Shown here piece after piece: positions 1-11,121 of a DNA stretch of 64,000 bases. The first letter of the stretch is position 1, and each line of letters begins with the position of its first letter. The notes under the pieces were generated by a model. The model did not search any database, was not told the DNA's origin, and saw only the letters and a list, made by a program, of their open reading frames with translations. The position numbers and the translations under genes were made by a program. Origin of the DNA: Kwoniella bestiolae CBS 10118 (taxonomy: Eukaryota; Basidiomycota; Tremellomycetes; Tremellales; Cryptococcaceae); NCBI RefSeq assembly GCF_000512585.2, contig NC_089243.1:1860001-1924000 (forward strand), given 5' to 3'.

Positions 1-148
1 CATGAAATCCAACGAGTCTCCATTCAAATATATTTCCTTACAATGTTCCTACCAAGATCAATCATGGTGATGAACCGTATTCCGATCAAACATCTCTGAT
101 TACTTACTGGGCAGATCGATGGAGATTGGAAACGACTCTCATGTCCTT

Positions 149-1206
149 CTATCCCAGCCTTGGCTGCCCAGGCGTAGCATACGGATCCCTCATCTCATTC
201 TCCTCTTCCACCTCACCTTCCAACCCCCTTCCCTTGGGATACCTCGTTCGCTGCTGCGGCACTTTACCACCCAACTTGGCCAATTCATCTCGTACATTCC
301 CTCGCATACCTCCCTCTTGATTCGTATTATACCCAGGAGGGACATATCGACCACTGGACTCGTTCCGAGCTTCTCCCTCTGGTGATCTGAGATCTCTCGG
401 TGAGATACCATTACCGCCAAAAGCGTCTGATCCTGAGCCTGAGAACATGGGGTCTGAGGGAGGGGCATTATCTGGGATTTCACCGTTGGCTAGTGCGTTG
501 GACCGTGCTTGAGCTCGTACACGGAGGATCTCGGAGATGAGCAGGGCACGGGAGGTGGAGTAAGATATAAAGGCTGATGAGACTGTTGATCATGGGTGGG
601 GTGGTCAGCTTGGTTAATGCTAGGGTTAATTCATGCATGCTATAGAAGATAAGAGATATAGCGGACATGACCTTGGTAGACTGAGATGAGAGAGGGGGAG
701 AGGAAACCTACATAGGAAAGTGAGAGATAATGCATTCCTAGATGGCGTCCTGGGCATAAACCTCTTAACCAGATATGCTATCAACCAGTAAATCCATCAG
801 CTACGTTTTTCCAAGGGGCGAAATTGGAAGAGATAGCTTACTAAGTACACCACCACCCACTAGACCAGTGATCATACCCCTCTCTGTCGTCCTACGATTT
901 AACCGCTTGTAATCCTCCAGAGTCAATATACTACTTGCTGAGCCTAGCTCTATCGTCTCCTGCTGGCCTGATCGGGGATCGAACAAGACTAATTTGGGCT
1001 GGGGTGAACGGGGTTGGTTGGATCGATCCTTGGGCGTGGGGGATCGGGATGAACCCTCGAGGGGGGTGAGGGAGCCTATCGGTCAGATGGTTAGTATAAT
1101 GCTTTGATGTATGGTCTGAACCAGAGATGAGAAGGAGGGTGGGCAGAACGCAGAACGTACCATCGTCGATGGGTGTTGCGGATATGTCGGCTTCTCTGAG
1201 GGGCAT
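149..1206 (-). CDS. small predicted membrane protein, 4 exons, 249 aa
   Basis: Exons read as 1161-1206, 842-1075, 672-707 and 149-582; the phases join to 249 codons. The start is MPLREADIS. The N-terminal half is polar and Ser/Pro-rich. A Gly-rich hydrophobic stretch (RGMITGLVGGGVLSF) runs across the second splice junction, and a second weakly hydrophobic stretch (SAFISYSTSRALLISE) opens the last exon, followed by an Arg/Ala helix and a polar C-terminus ending QPRLG. This looks like one or two membrane passes with soluble tails. I do not recognise the family. The 36-nt exon 3 is required to keep frame and supplies the rest of the hydrophobic segment, but its donor (GTCATG) is weak, so the middle junctions are the least certain part. 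Confidence 0.6.
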
Positions 1207-1720
1207 TGTCGATTGTAAGTCTGATACCAAGTTGTGTCTGCGTGGATGTTGTAGTAGGATGATAATTCGTATGAAGTGAGTATAAGTACAATGCGAGAAT
1301 GAGAATACATAGGTCTACACCATTTGTGGACCGCTCTACGTCACCACATCTGCTGTTCTCATCATCGGATCCGATTCAGATATCAACCTCCACTTCCTTC
1401 CGACGGAATGCCAGTCACATTGTTATAACGGAATCAAATTGGGAAAGTTGAGTTTGAACTGTGGTTGCCATTTCCAAGATGAACGTGAATATAAATATGT
1501 GAATGAATAGAGTTACTAGTGCTATCCTACATGAATGCTTGGTCCCTCCCTTCAACTTATAGTCATCTCGCTACAACATAAGGATCACACGCAGCACGGA
1601 GACAAGCAGGGAGAGAAGCACACGACAGAAGTAACTGCAGTATATACCTCGAACAGTGAAGAGTAACACATCCAACACCAGCACCTCCTTCTCACTCTCT
1701 ACCCCCGGCCCCAAACCAAA
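1207..1720. other. divergent promoter region
   Basis: About 510 bp between the start of the minus-strand membrane protein gene and the start of the capping enzyme gene. No ORF here has convincing codon usage. A pyrimidine-rich stretch (CCAACACCAGCACCTCCTTC and following) lies just before the capping enzyme ATG, which itself sits in AAAATG context. Confidence 0.5.
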
Positions 1721-3711
1721 ATGCCATCCCACACTCCCATCCCCTCCATCCCAGGAATAGAACTCACCGACCCTCAAATCAAAGCCTTCCTAACCCAACG
1801 AGTATCTGACCTGTGCGGACTGAACCAACCCAAGTTCCCAGGTTCTCAGCCCGTCTCATTCCAGACTTCCTCTCTGGAGTTGTTGGAGAATAAGAATTTC
1901 TGGGTGTGTGAGAAGTCTGATGGGGTCAGGATATTGGTTTTTATTGTGATGAACGGGATGACGGGGAATCAGGAGGTGTGGTTGGTGAGTACAATACAAT
2001 CTCGTTGTTCTGCTTCATAACACGTGAAGATGGAGTGGAGTGGTATAGTCGATATTTGGCTTGAATCATATGATATATGCTGGTCCCATTCAGACTGTAC
2101 AGCTCGCAAGATTCGGATCGTAATACTGATAATGCGATCCCCCTTCGTATAGATTGACAGGAAAGAACGTTACTTTAGTGTACAAGATCTACATTTCCCA
2201 CACCACGAAAATCGTGGGAATCCCCTGGGAGAGACTATACTGGATGGTGAATTGGTGATAGACATAGATCCCAAGACGGGAACCGTGAGTTTATTTCAAG
2301 CTTTGGGCACTCTTCTCGCAATTGAAACAACAGCTAATTGACGTTAACGGGCTTGGTGTGATAGGAAACACTACGATTCTACGCGTTCGACTGCCTGGTG
2401 ATAAATGGCGATAACATCATGAAGCGATCGCTATTATCACGTTACGGTGTGAGCTTTTCTATGCTTGAATGAGCCGCGACGTAGAGTATAAGCTGATATA
2501 TGCGATGTATACAGAGACTGAAAGAATGGGTGATAACGCCTTTTCAAAAGTCCCTTCGCGATTTCCCAGAATGGAAGGATGCTTTACCTTTTCAGTGAGC
2601 TAACTTAGTCATGGTCCATATCGGAGACGCAGCAGCTGACATTCCGACTCTATAGGGTTGTGGCGAAAGAGCAAGAACTATCATACCATCTCGGGCACGT
2701 TCTCAAAGTACATATACCGAAATTGCAACATGGTCATGATGGACTGATATTCACTTGTACGGAGACGGAGTATGTACCTGGGACGGATGAGAATATGTGA
2801 GTGATATCTGGTTCACAAATGTCGATCTCTGACATATCTTTCAACAACACTGCCTGCTTGCAATATACATGTCTCCTTTTCAAGAGCTCATTGTACTGAC
2901 AATGCCCATGATTATACTGCAACAGCCTTAAATGGAAACCACCTTCTGAAAACTCGATAGATTTCAAGCTGGAATTGCGATTCCCACCTTCAAGCGCGAA
3001 CCATGACGAACCTGATTATTACGCCAAACCCGAGTTTCTACTTTACACATGGCTCGGAGGCGATGATTATGAGTACTTCGATATGATGGGAATGGAGGAT
3101 GAAGAGTGGGAGAGGTGAGCAATCGTTTCTTTCCTCTTGGCAATCATGTCTCCTCTCTGCTTCACATCACATGCATCTGTGTCTTATCTAGAACATTAGC
3201 TTGGAGCTTGCGAGAGGCTGATATCAATATAATTTACTCTTAGGATCAAAGAATCGGGCGAGCAGCTCGATGATCGTATTGTAGAGGTCACCTGGAATAC
3301 CGAGAATGGGTACTGGAAGATGCTGAGGATAAGAGACGATAAGAACAACGGGAATCACAAGTCGATAGTGGATAAGATATTGATCAGTATAGAAGATGGG
3401 GTGGAGCTTGATGCGGTGGGTAAAACCTCTGTGCATGATGAGAAAGCAGGATCACTGACTGATTCATGTTTCTGATGCAGCTTCTCTCGAAGACAGACTC
3501 GATACGAACAGCTTGGAAGACGAGAGAACAACAGCCAAAGTCCGGATCCGGTCAACCTCCCCCACCCGCAGCACAAGCACAACGTCGACCACCGCAAGCT
3601 CAACATGCCCAGCCGCCTACGCCTGGTGCAGGTGGGAAACAGGGATACCCCATCGCTGGAGCACAGCCTCAACAACAGAATCAAGGTTTGATAGCTGGTC
3701 TGAAGAGGTGA
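1721..3711 (+). CDS. CEG1: mRNA capping enzyme, guanylyltransferase subunit, 8 exons, 430 aa
   Basis: Exons 1721-1984, 2153-2284, 2365-2448, 2515-2594, 2656-2796, 2926-3114, 3244-3415 and 3481-3711 splice in phase to 430 aa. The enzyme transfers GMP from GTP to the 5' diphosphate end of nascent mRNA in the nucleus. Motif I EKSDGVR (about residue 65) holds the lysine that forms the GMP adduct. LIDRKERYF follows at the next splice, then DGELVID (motif III), FYAFDCLVING (IIIa), HDGLIFT (IV) and LKWKP (V). A late WNTENGYWKMLRIRDDK segment matches motif VI in the OB fold. The length is close to yeast Ceg1 (about 460 aa). The C-terminal tail is rich in Gln and Pro. No triphosphatase domain is fused, as is usual in fungi, where that activity is a separate protein. 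Confidence 0.93.
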
Positions 3712-4166
3712 TGGGTGAACGTTTCTTGGTGAGCTTTAGGTGATATGGGTCTTTTCGCTGAGTGTGACGGTGGCGATTGGTGATCATCTCGTGCAGATGG
3801 AATGGATAGATCTAGAACTAAATGTAGATGACTGTTGTATATAGCTGTATAATCGTTCTTTGTGGGTAGTATGATGCATTGTCTTACCGTCTGTACGATT
3901 CGTCAGGAGGAGTTATAATACCAGTATCAGCATCGCGACACGAGAGTTTCGACTGCACACTTTGGAAAGACTGACTCCTTAGAACAGGCAGAGGCATTAG
4001 TCATATTAATATAGTCATAAAATGATCCCTAGAAAGATCAATCAGCAGTACAAGCAATACAAAGCATCTGAACCTAACATCCCATACCAGACAAACAACA
4101 TACAAATCCGAACAAAGCAACACCATCCATTCACCTTGCACTAATCTGTCCCTTCCTCAATTAAAT
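3712..4166. other. convergent 3' intergenic region
   Basis: About 455 bp between the stop codons of the capping enzyme (+) and a coiled-coil gene (-). AT-rich, presumably both 3' UTRs; no other structure seen. Confidence 0.4.
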
Positions 4167-5418
4167 CTACTTTTCCTCTACTTCAGTCTGTTGCTGAACC
4201 TCATCCGCCCCAGCTTTCAAAACCAACGACGCCAACTCGTCATTCTTCGACTCCAACTCCTTGATCTTCCCATTACACCTCTCAATCTGGCCTTTCGCTC
4301 TCTTCATCACCTCCACATACCCACCAAGTATCTCCCTCTGCAGTTGCCCAACTCTCTCCGACAAGGCCAACGCATCTCTACTCTCATTCACCTCCTTCTT
4401 TAACTTATCGGTGTTTCTTACGTACGCGAGATTATCCCTCGTAGATCTTATTATAGTCTTATCTGATTCGTTAACTCTTTTCTTCAATCCTTTATGGCTC
4501 TTCTCCAATTCATCAATTCGATTTGTCCTTGATTTTAGGGTATGATTCTCGCTGCGCAGCGTATCGCAGTCGAATTTAACGAGTTGATATCCCCTTTGCA
4601 CTTGGTTCTGGGTTTTGTTCATCCTTTCGATGGTGGTGGCATGCGCTTGACGTTCTTTGGTAAATTGTCCGTTCCGCTCTAGAAACTTGGTTTGGAGGAA
4701 TTGAAGTGATTGTCGAAGGAGGGTGTTGTCTTTTGATAATGCTTTGATCTCTTCGTTTTGGTCTGCCGGCGAGGATGAGGTTGGATTGGCGTCGGACGAT
4801 GTATCTGAGGGTATGGGTGATTGTTTGGTATATGTTGTTGGTACAGGTCTTGATGATATTGGGATTGGAGGAGGATGATTCAGGTATGTACCTGTGGGGT
4901 ACATAGGGTACTCTCCTATCGAGTGATGATATGGCGCAGGTGGTGGATGATACCCTGCTCCGGTGGGATATGGGTGTCCCCATGGAGGGATAGGGGGATG
5001 AGGCGCAGGAGGATAGCTCTCGTATGTTGCCGAAGGCGACGGTTTAGGTAACGGGGGAAATATAGGGGCATGACCATAAGGCAGAGTATGTGCGGGTGCT
5101 TTCTTGGTAGATTTGGTACGTTTCGATGCGGCAGACTTGGGCTCGGTTTGGGTAGATGTGGGTGGGAAGGGGTGTAGAACGGGGTGAGTAGATTGAGAAG
5201 GGAGTTGGGAAGGGGTCGTTGTGGACTGGAGTATTATGGTCGCGCACTGGCTGTAGAGGAAGGCATGATACTTGGCTATGTTGAAGTGGTGGGGGTGCTT
5301 AAGGTTGCGGAGCTGGACTGAGAAGCTAACGAAGCCGAAGCTGACGCCGAGGGTTCCGATGTGGCGGACCCGGATCCAGCTGTTGAGGCTGAAGACGTAC
5401 TAGCACATTCGGAAGGGT

Positions 5419-5450
5419 AAAATAACTCATGTATAAAATAACTCATGTAT
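5419..5450. repeat. 16-bp perfect tandem duplication
   Basis: The unit AAAATAACTCATGTAT occurs twice head to tail. On the minus strand it lies inside coding-like sequence: with one copy, IHELFY would read on into PSECASTSS; with two, the frame shifts and hits a stop. Confidence 0.9.
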
Positions 5451-5708
5451 ACCAGCTATCAAGGCTTTTTGTTTCAAGGCTTTGTCATATGCTCGTACTT
5501 TTGCCTTGTTATTTTCGAGATACAATTTCCTTGAACACTTTAGTCTCGGCCGTTGACTTGGTACCAGCTTGTGATCTCTTTCCCAAAGGCAATTGAGATT
5601 TAGGTACGACCTGAGTCGATAACTCAGGACGAGAGATTCGAGCAGCTTGAGGGTGCGGTGAAAGACTATCCATCGAGTTGGATTTGGACTTATTGGCAAG
5701 ATGATTCT

Positions 5709-5722
5709 TCACCTATCACCTA
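5709..5722. repeat. 7-bp perfect tandem duplication
   Basis: TCACCTA occurs twice head to tail, exactly where the minus-strand coding-like sequence changes frame between a GIPQLGD block and the KNHLANKSKSN block. Confidence 0.75.
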
Positions 5723-5804
5723 ATTGGGGAATCCCTATAAAAAAATCGCTCGTCGTCTTCTTAGCGGTCCTATCTCTATCCAAGGCAGTAGATGATGATG
5801 AGGA

Positions 5805-5855
5805 TCTCTTGAGATTGAGCGTCTCTTGAGATTGAGCGTCTCTTGAGATTGAGCG
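5805..5855. repeat. 17-bp unit in three perfect tandem copies
   Basis: TCTCTTGAGATTGAGCG is repeated three times without mismatch. On the minus strand it encodes SLTLNLKR-like residues in changing frames. Two extra copies add 34 bp and shift the downstream frame by one. Confidence 0.92.
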
Positions 5856-6039
5856 TGAGAGATACGCGGGGAGTCAGAGGTTGAGAGCTGGAGGGAGAGG
5901 ATGATGAGGAGGGGTATTTTGACTTTGTCGGTTTACTGTTCTGGCTCTTCTTTGGACTAAGGGTGGATTGGGAGCAGACGTGGTCTAGGAAGGATGCTAT
6001 GTCTTGCTCCTCGTCGTCGTCGATTGTGGTTGGGTTCAT

Positions 6040-6379
6040 CGTTGTGGAGTAGCTGCGGGTGAGATGGAGGGATGTGTGATGGTGTTTAGGGTTGGGGAAT
6101 GCTTGAGTGATAGAATATATGAGTGATCATATGAATATCTGGTTGTACGAGGTAGTGTATGACTGATAGAGATCCGTATGTGAGATAAGCATGAGCAAAT
6201 GAAACATTTCGTTTCTCAGTTTGAACATTAGTTGAAGTGACGCATGGACCTCTTAAAGTTGAGTCAGAACAGCCAAAGACGCGTAGTATATATAAAAGTA
6301 TTCAGAACCAAAATTGTTTTAAGATGATATATGATATAGACAAGATGATCCACAGGATAGCATACCTCCACTCCTCGAT
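6040..6379. other. intergenic, no gene seen
   Basis: 340 bp between two minus-strand coiled-coil genes. No convincing ORF or structure; it should hold the promoter of the gene ending at 4167 and the 3' end of the gene starting at 7063. Confidence 0.4.
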
Positions 6380-7063
6380 CTACCTTCTCTCCCTGTCCAA
6401 CCGCATCTTACAAAAATGCAATTCCTCCTCCAACCTCAACCTGACCCGTTCCAATCCAGCTTTCTCCTCCGCCAACCTATTCCTCTCCTTGATACTTTCC
6501 CTCATCCCATACGCATACTCACTCCTCTGATCCTGATTCACCTGCTCCATCCTCCCCAACTCCTCTTTCAATCGCCTGTTCTCATCGATCAATTCGTTCC
6601 TGCTCTCCAGAGCTCTCTGTAGCTCGACGATTGTCATTCTCTCATCTACCAGCTCTTTCACCGAAGCATCATGCTCTTTCTTCAACGAGACAAAGTCCTC
6701 GGCGATCTTCTGAAGAACTTGTCGTTTGTTGGAGCAATGAGATTACATGTACCTTTCTTTCTCGGCCATAGCCACTTTCGCTTGATGGTGTAAATTTTGA
6801 TATATCGGGTCGGTCTCGTACCGAGATTTTAGAATTGTGTTGAGATTATTCTCGAGTGTGTCGAACATTTTGGATCCCTCGCTGATATTTCCTTCGGTGA
6901 GATACGCCTTGTGGTGAGTGTCACTGGCAGACGATGAAGCAGTCAGAGGTGGTGTAGGAGGGGGACTGTCCTGTCGAGGTCGTTTGGTTGGCGAGCGGAG
7001 GTGTTTTCTTGGGTCTTGGGGGGTAGTGGGTATATAGATGGATGATTTGGGAGGGGTGGACAT
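6380..7063 (-). CDS. coiled-coil protein, interrupted in the middle
   Basis: The first block (7063 to about 6746) starts MSTPPKSSIYIPTTP and has a basic, Pro/Ser-rich N-terminus (RSPTKRPRQDSPPPTPP) that could act as a nuclear localisation signal, then turns helical. The second block (about 6720 to 6380) is a nearly continuous coiled coil (VELQRALESRNELIDENRRL) ending MRLDRERR. Both blocks are in one frame, separated by an in-frame TAA at 6743-6745. A 66-nt intron (GTGGCT...TTCTTCAG) would remove the stop and keep frame, but its donor is atypical; the better donor GTACAT breaks the frame. So this is either a two-exon gene of about 200 aa or a copy with one nonsense lesion. Function unknown; the layout resembles its neighbours at 4167-6039 and 7876-8730. 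Confidence 0.5.
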
Positions 7064-7875
7064 GATGAGTCTGTTGATACTGGATAAGCTTTTCCTTTCT
7101 CGTGATGAACCTTTGCTTGGTAAGTTATAGAAGTAACTTACGGGGTACTGGTGGTATATTGTTTGACTAATATGTTCTAAAGAGACGTGTGTTGAGTGAA
7201 GTAGTCAAAAGGAAGAAGGAAGAAGGAAGTACATAGATATGGATTAACTGATGGTATCGTAGTGTCAAGTTGATGTGTTCAGTATGCTGCGCAAAGAAAT
7301 GAGATTGATGGTCGTCAAGAGGTGATCTGATGTACTTTTGCCTCGTGTCTTTTTCCATCTACTGCATCTACTCTAATCATCTAATCATCATCTCATCTAA
7401 TCCATCAAGCGGTCACATTCAAAGATGACATGACTATGGCTTGAAAGTGAGATCATCAACCATTGCCTCACCAAGGGATGTACTGTACCTCATCATCACT
7501 CAACATGACGGATGCGTCCGTGCGGTTCAATGTAGTGTCAACGGGTCAAAGCGATTCGAAATTGAGATTGATGGTCAGTGCTTGAAGGGGTAAACAAATC
7601 AGATCACACAGTCAGAGAGACGTCGTCAAGGTCGAGTACAGCGTCAATCGAATATATCTTCTCTTTGCATCTTGCGATGTTGTAACTTTGAGAACATTTT
7701 TACTCTTACTATATACCAATCCTGAGTTATTCCCCTGTAAACAGACAGATATAATACAGCGACAGCAACAACTCAACCAAACTGAACAATCTTGACACGT
7801 TACGATCAACCATACTGTACATTCCCAACATCTTTAACGAAGGCTTCAATCAACCTTTGATTGCCCCCGATCAAA
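7064..7875. other. divergent intergenic region
   Basis: About 810 bp between two divergently transcribed coiled-coil genes. Several weak ORFs are present but none has believable composition. It should hold both promoters; no clear TATA box seen. Confidence 0.4.
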
Positions 7876-8730
7876 ATGCCCTCGTCGACACTACCCACAT
7901 ATTACCTCCCCCCACCCCACGCCGCCCACCTCTCCCGCTCCGTCCCCTCCTCCAAACCCAGACCACCCCGAGCCACACTACTCGACAACCTCCTCACAGA
8001 CCTGATCACCACTTCCGACCTCAACACCTCCCGCGACGAGGTCCCTATACCCCCCTCACGGGTGAAGTCAAAATACCTAGGCGTAGCGGTGGATAACGAT
8101 CTGCACCTCCTGAAACATTCCATCTCAGAGCGGAACGTCTCTGACTCCCGTCGGTCGGCGCAGGACTTGAATCTCGTAGAGAAATTGATGGAGGATCATA
8201 AGCGGGAGCTCAAGGAGTTAGAGAAGATCAAATACCAATTGAAGGTGGAGAAAGAGGAGAATGCGAAGTTGAGGAGGGAGAATGAACGGATGAAGGAGGA
8301 TCATGCAAGGAAGATGGATGATTTGAGGGAGGCTAATAAGAGGGCGTTGAAGATTTTGATGGGACTTCAGAGGGATGAGTTTATATGTTGGTCGAGGGGG
8401 TTGAAACCTTACTTGAGGGAGATAGATCAGGCGGTGAGGAATCGGATTGATAATTGGGAGAAGAATGTTAGGAGTAATGGGTATCATGAGGCGTATCATC
8501 AGTCAAAACAATTACGGAAACCTTTGGAGCCTCTGACGCCGGAGGTGGTTGAGATGGAGAGACGACGGAGTAGCTCTCCTGAGGGTGATTTGAATATGGG
8601 AGTCAGCGGGAGGAAGTCGCCTAGCAAGGCAAGGAGGGACAGGACGATTAGGAGGACTAGGAGGATATCGGGTTTGGAGTTGGGTCAGAATGCGGAGGAG
8701 AGGGATAGACATCCTTTTGCGAGGTGTTAG
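7876..8730 (+). CDS. coiled-coil protein, single exon, 284 aa
   Basis: Uninterrupted ORF from the ATG at 7876 (CAAAATG context). The N-terminal 70 residues are Pro/Ser/Thr-rich and contain a short helix (ATLLDNLLTDLITTSDLN). Residues of about 105-160 form a strong coiled coil, dense in Glu/Lys with regular Leu (EKLMEDHKRELKELEKIKYQ). Next comes a segment with Trp and Cys (DEFICWSRGLKPYLREIDQ). The C-terminus is basic and Ser/Arg-rich (SGRKSPSKARRDRTIRRTRR), a likely nuclear or nucleic-acid-binding tail. No catalytic motif is visible and I do not recognise the family. It shares the layout of the other coiled-coil genes here and is one of the intact copies. The codon third positions and lack of stops over 855 nt support a real gene. 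Confidence 0.75.
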   Translation: MPSSTLPTYYLPPPHAAHLSRSVPSSKPRPPRATLLDNLLTDLITTSDLNTSRDEVPIPPSRVKSKYLGVAVDNDLHLLKHSISERNVSDSRRSAQDLNLVEKLMEDHKRELKELEKIKYQLKVEKEENAKLRRENERMKEDHARKMDDLREANKRALKILMGLQRDEFICWSRGLKPYLREIDQAVRNRIDNWEKNVRSNGYHEAYHQSKQLRKPLEPLTPEVVEMERRRSSSPEGDLNMGVSGRKSPSKARRDRTIRRTRRISGLELGQNAEERDRHPFARC

Positions 8731-9554
8731 ATGAGGGTGAGTGTGGAGTTATTTTGCATTCAGATACACAATCAGTATAGGACCCTTGGTTCTCATCTTC
8801 CCTTATCAAGCCTTTCATAAGCTTACCATGCGATAGTTGTTCTCGGAAAAGGAAAAAAGCCGTCTATTCTGCTTCTGCTGTATTCGCGCGTCAGGACATA
8901 CAACCCTCATTCGATCATTGATGGTCCGCGAGATTTGCACCATCCATCCATCCATCCACCCACCTCACTTCATCTCGGTTGGGATGGTACAGTAGTACAC
9001 AATAGGGTACCATGAATACAGTACTGTGCATATGTACGGACATCCTATAATCTATATGTCCATCAAGTACGAGCATACATTCTGAAGATGATTGATGGAT
9101 GATTGCCAATCATAATAGCACTCCCCCAATTGCAAGTAACGTTACGGTAGGATTACTCATTGTTCGTTCCTGATTTGTCAGTGATAAAATGATTCCCGTG
9201 TTTTATTACGAATCTATTATTATTATACTCGAACACGTTTCCTTATCTTTTCATCAGTCGATTCATGCTTGCATGTACACACACTCATCTTCCTTTGGAA
9301 TAAAGCGAATCATGGACTGAGTAATCCATACTGGTGACTTACATACACAGCGCTATGCTAAATAAGCCGTGTCACCATACGATGCATACTAGTAAGCCGT
9401 ATCCCCGTTGTAATGGTATATAAGAGGGGTTCTTCGACCTATGAGAATCATTGTTTTTCACAATTTCCCACCCATCCAACGTCCACCTTGATACTTCAAC
9501 CCATCCACAAGCACTCAACCACACATAGTATACACTGAACCATAGTATCGCACA
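8731..9554. other. intergenic region upstream of the catalase-related gene
   Basis: About 820 bp without a convincing gene. Contains a short CATC repeat (about 8938-8955). The right end holds the catalase-related gene's promoter. Confidence 0.4.
9417..9424 (+). promoter_or_regulatory. TATA box candidate for the catalase-related gene
   Basis: TATATAAG lies 131 bp upstream of the ATG at 9555. The same octamer occurs upstream of two other small or orphan genes here (22505 and, on the minus strand, 47204-47211). Confidence 0.5.
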
Positions 9555-10602
9555 ATGCCTCAATCACAAGATCCCACTATCGTCGAAACGGGCACAAAGC
9601 TGGTTGAAGGACTTAAGGGCGCTTTCCATACTCCACCGGGATATCGACCTGGTAAGTATACCCTTACGAAAGCATCTCATGCACAGCTGATACAATAATC
9701 CTCTTCGAATGATGTACATAGCCCACGCCAAAGGTCTCCTCCTCACCGGGACATTCACCCCCACTCCCCTCGCCTCCCAACTCTCATCTGCACCGCACTT
9801 CACCCGCCCCTCTACGGAGATTATCGCCCGATTCTCCAACTCGACCGGCATCCCCCAAATACCCGATACAGACGCCAACTCGAACCCTCGTGGCTTGGCC
9901 GTGCGATTCATGTATGGCCAACGACAACATACCGATATCATCTCGCACTCCACGCCTTTCTTCCCTGTTCGAACGGGGCAGGAGTTCCTTGAGTTCCTGG
10001 GTGCGTTGGGAGGGGGAACGATCCTTCAGTTCCTTGAGACTCATGAGGGGGCGAAAAAGTTTGTCGAGGCGGCAAAACCATTCCCTGAGGGGTTCGAGCT
10101 GCAGAAGTATTTTGGACTGAACGCTTTTAAATTGGTTAATGGGGATGGGAAGATTACGGTAGTGAGATATGAGTTTCACCCCTTCTCTTCTGAAGAGGTA
10201 TTTCTAAAGGATGAGGAAGTTAAAGATAAGGGAGAGAATTATCTGTACGATACCCTCCGACAAACCGTGGGTGGTGGTGGTGGTGTGAAGATGAAACTTG
10301 TAGTTCAGATTGGGGAGCATGGAGATCCGACTAATGATATTACACTTAAATGGCCTGAAACAAGGAAGAGGGTAGAGTTAGGTGTGATTGAGTTGAACGA
10401 AGTAAAGGAGGATAGGGAGTTGGAGAAGAATATTATATTTGATCCGATTCCAAGGGTGGAGGGGGTGGAACCGTCTGATGATCCGTTGTTGGAGATGAGG
10501 GCGAGTTTGTATTTGACTAGTGGGAGACAACGAAGGGCTGCTCCGAGCGAGAAGAAGGGAGAGGTGGATGGAGGGGCAAATGGTGTGCTTCAGGCTCATT
10601 AG
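9555..10602 (+). CDS. catalase-related heme protein, 2 exons, 325 aa
   Basis: Exons 9555-9651 and 9722-10602, phase-1 intron of 70 nt. Weakly catalase-like proteins of about 300-350 aa keep the heme-binding barrel but lack the long N- and C-terminal parts of full catalase. AHAKG just after the intron carries the distal histidine; ARFSNSTG and NPRGLAVRF match the conserved core, the latter following the usual Pro-Arg-Gly pattern. Near the C-terminus, DDPLLEMRASLYLTSGRQRR contains R-x-x-x-Y, the expected proximal heme ligand tyrosine. With about 325 residues it fits the small SrpA-like or catalase-related peroxidase group rather than a true catalase. No signal peptide; the C-terminus (QAH) is not a peroxisomal signal. 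Likely role: peroxide handling or peroxidase activity on an organic substrate (inference). Confidence 0.87.
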
Positions 10603-11121
10603 GGTTGACTCTGCTCCCGTGGTAGTTTATCATGTAGTCTGTCGTTCGTAGTCTATAGTCTGTAGTCTGGAATATGTAGGTATGAGAAGTTGACGTGATG
10701 TATTGGAGACTGAATATCAACCTTAACGTCATTCCCACCTGGTTATCTCTACCCTGATACCTGATACCACACAAAACCAATCATGACGCGTGCTACGAGT
10801 GACTGAGCACTGTTCATTTTCTCACATTCCTCACTCTTGTCCTTATGTCCATTGCATCTCCAGCTCATGTAATGGTCGCATAGCATCCACCCATCTTGAT
10901 ACATCGGATCGGATATCCACCAGCTCATGATCACATCACTCTGACCGTCACCATCTTGGGATCATCCGTCATATCATATACTATCGTCCGTCATCAAACC
11001 CTCAAACCCGTCTGAACATCATAAAGGCAAATAATAATTATTAACGTTATATCTTACTCTGCCAAGGTCATCACATCACACCACTACAGCGATCACCACT
11101 TCGACGCCAGTCAAAGAGGAC
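10603..11121. other. intergenic, no gene seen
   Basis: About 520 bp. A short imperfect repeat of TAGTCTG-like units lies near 10635-10670. Nothing else recognised. Confidence 0.4.

Larger units (their letters stand above)
4167..6039 (-). pseudogene. coiled-coil protein gene with multiple frameshifts
   Basis: Protein-like sequence runs from MNPTTIDDDEEQ (ATG at 6037-6039) to a stop at 4167, but it changes frame several times. In order: acidic start; Ser-rich, basic linker; KSKSNSMDSLSPHPQ block; KAKVRAYDKALKQ block; Ser/Ala/Thr-rich stretch; Pro/His/Tyr-rich region; then about 180 residues of heptad-like coiled coil ending EVQQQTEVEEK. At least three of the frame changes fall at or next to perfect tandem duplications of 17 bp (x3), 7 bp (x2) and 16 bp (x2), none a multiple of three; another near 5520 has no duplication. 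A 55-nt intron with a poor donor could explain one shift near 5300, so some changes may be unrecognised introns. The layout matches the gene at 11122. Function unknown. The C-terminal ORF 4167-4904 could still be translated. Confidence 0.5.
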
